6,863 bases of DNA from Actinomycetota bacterium (GTDB lineage Bacteria; Actinomycetota; Humimicrobiia; Humimicrobiales; Humimicrobiaceae). A model generated the notes under the pieces. It was given only the letters and a program-made list of their open reading frames with translations. It ran no database searches and was not told the DNA's origin. Location of the stretch: contig JACIXO010000067.1 in the NCBI GenBank assembly GCA_014360385.1, positions 1-6,863 of the forward strand, written 5' to 3'. This document shows, in pieces, positions 5,227 through 6,863 of the stretch. Position numbers and translations under genes: made by a program. How positions within the stretch are numbered: position 1 is the stretch's first letter; each line of letters begins with the position of its first letter.

Positions 5227-6852
5227 TTACATTTCAGGCATTCCTCCTCCTGGATATCCACCTGCAGGAGTCTTTTCCTTTTCAGGTTTCTCAGCCACAA
5301 TAACCTCAGTAGTTAGCAATAACCCGGCTATAGAGGCTGCATTCTGAACTGCACTTCTGGTAACTTTAGCAGGGTCTATAATGCCTGCCTCAATCATATT
5401 CACATACCTACCAGTAAGTGCATCCAGCCCTTCACCTTCGGGGAGAGATTTTACTTTTTCAACAACTACTGAGCCTTCAAAACCAGCATTCGTAGCAATT
5501 TGCTTGAGTGGTTCCTCTAAAGCTTTAGCTACAATAGCTGCGCCAGTTCTTACATCTCCTTCAAACTTGTTCAAATCAATCTTTGGAATAATGTCAACAA
5601 GTACTACTCCACCACCAGGGACAATCCCTTCCTCAACAGCAGCCTTGGTTGCCGAAAGTGCATCCTCTATTCTGTGCTTTTTCTCCTTAAGTTCAACCTC
5701 AGTTGCTGCTCCAACCTTTATAACTGCTACACCACCTGAAAGCTTTGCAAGTCTTTCCTGGAGTTTCTCTCTGTCGAAGTCTGAATCAGTCTGCTCAATC
5801 TCATTCTTTATCTGCTTTATTCTACCTTTTATAGCTTCAATTGAGCCTTTACCTTCAACTATCGTCGTATTCTCTTTATCTACCTTAACCTGCCTTGCCG
5901 AACCAAGCATATCCAGAGTTACATTTTCAAGTTTCACACCAATTTCTTCACTTATTACCTTCCCACCAGTAACTATAGCAATGTCTTCAAGCATCGCCTT
6001 TCTTCTATCACCAAAACCAGGAGCCTTTACAGCTACACAGCTAAGTGTTCCTCTTAATTTATTTACCACAATTGTAGCAAGAGCTTCCCCCTCAACATCT
6101 TCAGCAATTATTAAAAGGGGTTTACCAGCTTGCATCACTTTCTCAAGAACAGGAATAAGATCATTAACAGCAGCTATTTTCATATTAGCAATCAGGATAT
6201 AAGGATCATTTAAAACAGCTTCCATCCTTTCAGCATCAGTTACCATGTAAGGTGAGATGTAACCCTTATCAAACTGCAAACCCTCAACAAGTTCTATTTC
6301 GATCCCAAATTTGTTGGACTCCTCCACAGTAATAACCCCGTCTTTTCCAACCTTTTCCATAGCATCAGCTATAGTCTGCCCGATCTGAGTGTCAGCAGCA
6401 GAAATAGCAGCTACCTCAGCAATCTTCTTTTTATCAGTAGCAATATCTTTACTCATCTTCCCGATTTCTTTAACAACTATATCCACAGCTTCTTCTATAC
6501 CCTTTTTCAAAAGAAGCGGGTTTGCTCCAGCAGCTACATTTCTCAGCCCCTCCCTTACCATTGCCTGAGCAAGGATGGTTGCAGTGGTAGTTCCGTCACC
6601 AGCTACATCGTTAGTCTTGGTTGCAACTTCTTTCAGGAGCTGAACTCCTGTGTTTTCAAAAACATCCTCTACCTCAATTTCCCTTGCGATGGTAACTCCG
6701 TCATTAGTGATAGTAGGTGCACCATATTTCTTTTCCAAAACAACATTTCTACCTTTAGGACCAAGCGTAACCCTTACTGCGTCTGCAATTATATTAACTC
6801 CTCTTTCCAGAGCCATTCGTGACGCTTCATGGTATTTAAGTTCTTTTGCCAT
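5227..6852 (-). CDS. groEL: Chaperonin GroEL (Hsp60)
   Basis: Cytosolic double-ring chaperonin that folds proteins in an ATP-driven cycle with the GroES lid. The 541 residues are full length. The nucleotide pocket is intact: LGPKGRNV at 30-37, NDGVTIA at 50-56 with Asp51, and AGDGTTT at 84-90 with Asp86. The ATP-hydrolysis Asp397 is in RIEDALSATKAAVEEG, followed by VPGGG at 411-415. The apical domain has the usual FDKGYISPYMV and KAPGFGDRR segments. The C-terminal tail is GGYPGGGMPEM, shorter than the repeated GGM tail of E. coli. The ATG is preceded by a good GAGG site. The partner groES is not in the window but would be expected immediately upstream. Transcription probably ends at the palindrome downstream. 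Confidence 0.99.
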   Translation of the reverse strand: MAKELKYHEASRMALERGVNIIADAVRVTLGPKGRNVVLEKKYGAPTITNDGVTIAREIEVEDVFENTGVQLLKEVATKTNDVAGDGTTTATILAQAMVREGLRNVAAGANPLLLKKGIEEAVDIVVKEIGKMSKDIATDKKKIAEVAAISAADTQIGQTIADAMEKVGKDGVITVEESNKFGIEIELVEGLQFDKGYISPYMVTDAERMEAVLNDPYILIANMKIAAVNDLIPVLEKVMQAGKPLLIIAEDVEGEALATIVVNKLRGTLSCVAVKAPGFGDRRKAMLEDIAIVTGGKVISEEIGVKLENVTLDMLGSARQVKVDKENTTIVEGKGSIEAIKGRIKQIKNEIEQTDSDFDREKLQERLAKLSGGVAVIKVGAATEVELKEKKHRIEDALSATKAAVEEGIVPGGGVVLVDIIPKIDLNKFEGDVRTGAAIVAKALEEPLKQIATNAGFEGSVVVEKVKSLPEGEGLDALTGRYVNMIEAGIIDPAKVTRSAVQNAASIAGLLLTTEVIVAEKPEKEKTPAGGYPGGGMPEM

Positions 6853-6854
6853 AA

Positions 6855-6861
6855 CTTCCTC
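6855..6861 (-). promoter_or_regulatory. groEL: groEL ribosome-binding site
   Basis: GAGGAAG on the minus strand, with GAGG placed 5 nt before the ATG. It supports the chosen groEL start. The window ends two bases further on, so no promoter or CIRCE element can be assessed. Confidence 0.8.
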
Positions 6862-6863
6862 AA

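Noticed and set aside
5381..6202. Plus-strand open frame of 273 codons opposite groEL
   Set aside because: It is antisense to a fully conserved groEL, and its Ser/Thr/Pro-rich, low-complexity product reflects groEL codon bias.

Overview
The window is a compact, AT-rich bacterial segment with every gene on the minus strand. In transcription order (right to left) it reads groEL, plsY, guaB3, guaA, an AroQ-type chorismate mutase, and a short DAHP synthase. GroEL, PlsY (acyl-phosphate glycerol-3-phosphate acyltransferase) and Shine-Dalgarno sites such as GAGG and GGAGG mark it as bacterial. The low GC content, the plain 271-residue DAHP synthase and GuaB3 in place of a CBS-containing IMP dehydrogenase do not fix a lineage. 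They would suit a deep-branching or uncultured bacterial group, but that is inference.

Right part (4791-6863): a complete groEL with its ribosome-binding site at the window edge; its usual partner groES would lie just outside. A 436-bp intergenic region follows. It holds an almost perfect 37-bp palindrome (a probable groEL terminator), a second small hairpin, and a long AT-rich stretch that should carry the start signals of the next transcript.

Middle (1389-4790): plsY, guaB3 and guaA are closely spaced (27 bp, then 6 bp) and look like one operon. GuaA makes GMP from XMP. GuaB3 belongs to the IMP dehydrogenase/GMP reductase superfamily, so the pair handles guanine nucleotides, although the direction of the GuaB3 reaction cannot be settled from sequence. 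PlsY starts phospholipid synthesis and seems to be a housekeeping fellow traveller.

Left part (1-1388): a free chorismate mutase followed 28 bp later by a DAHP synthase catalytic barrel without a regulatory domain. DAHP synthase is the first step of the shikimate pathway, and chorismate mutase is the first step of the Phe/Tyr branch. The two domains are fused in one protein in some bacteria such as Bacillus, so here they look like the split form. Just after the DAHP synthase stop lies a short degenerate copy of that gene's own tail.

Overall these are ordinary housekeeping genes. No mobile element, CRISPR array, RNA gene or novel system was found. The points most worth a second look are the GuaB3-GuaA pair, the split mutase/DAHP synthase pair with altered mutase residues, and two small tail duplications at gene ends.
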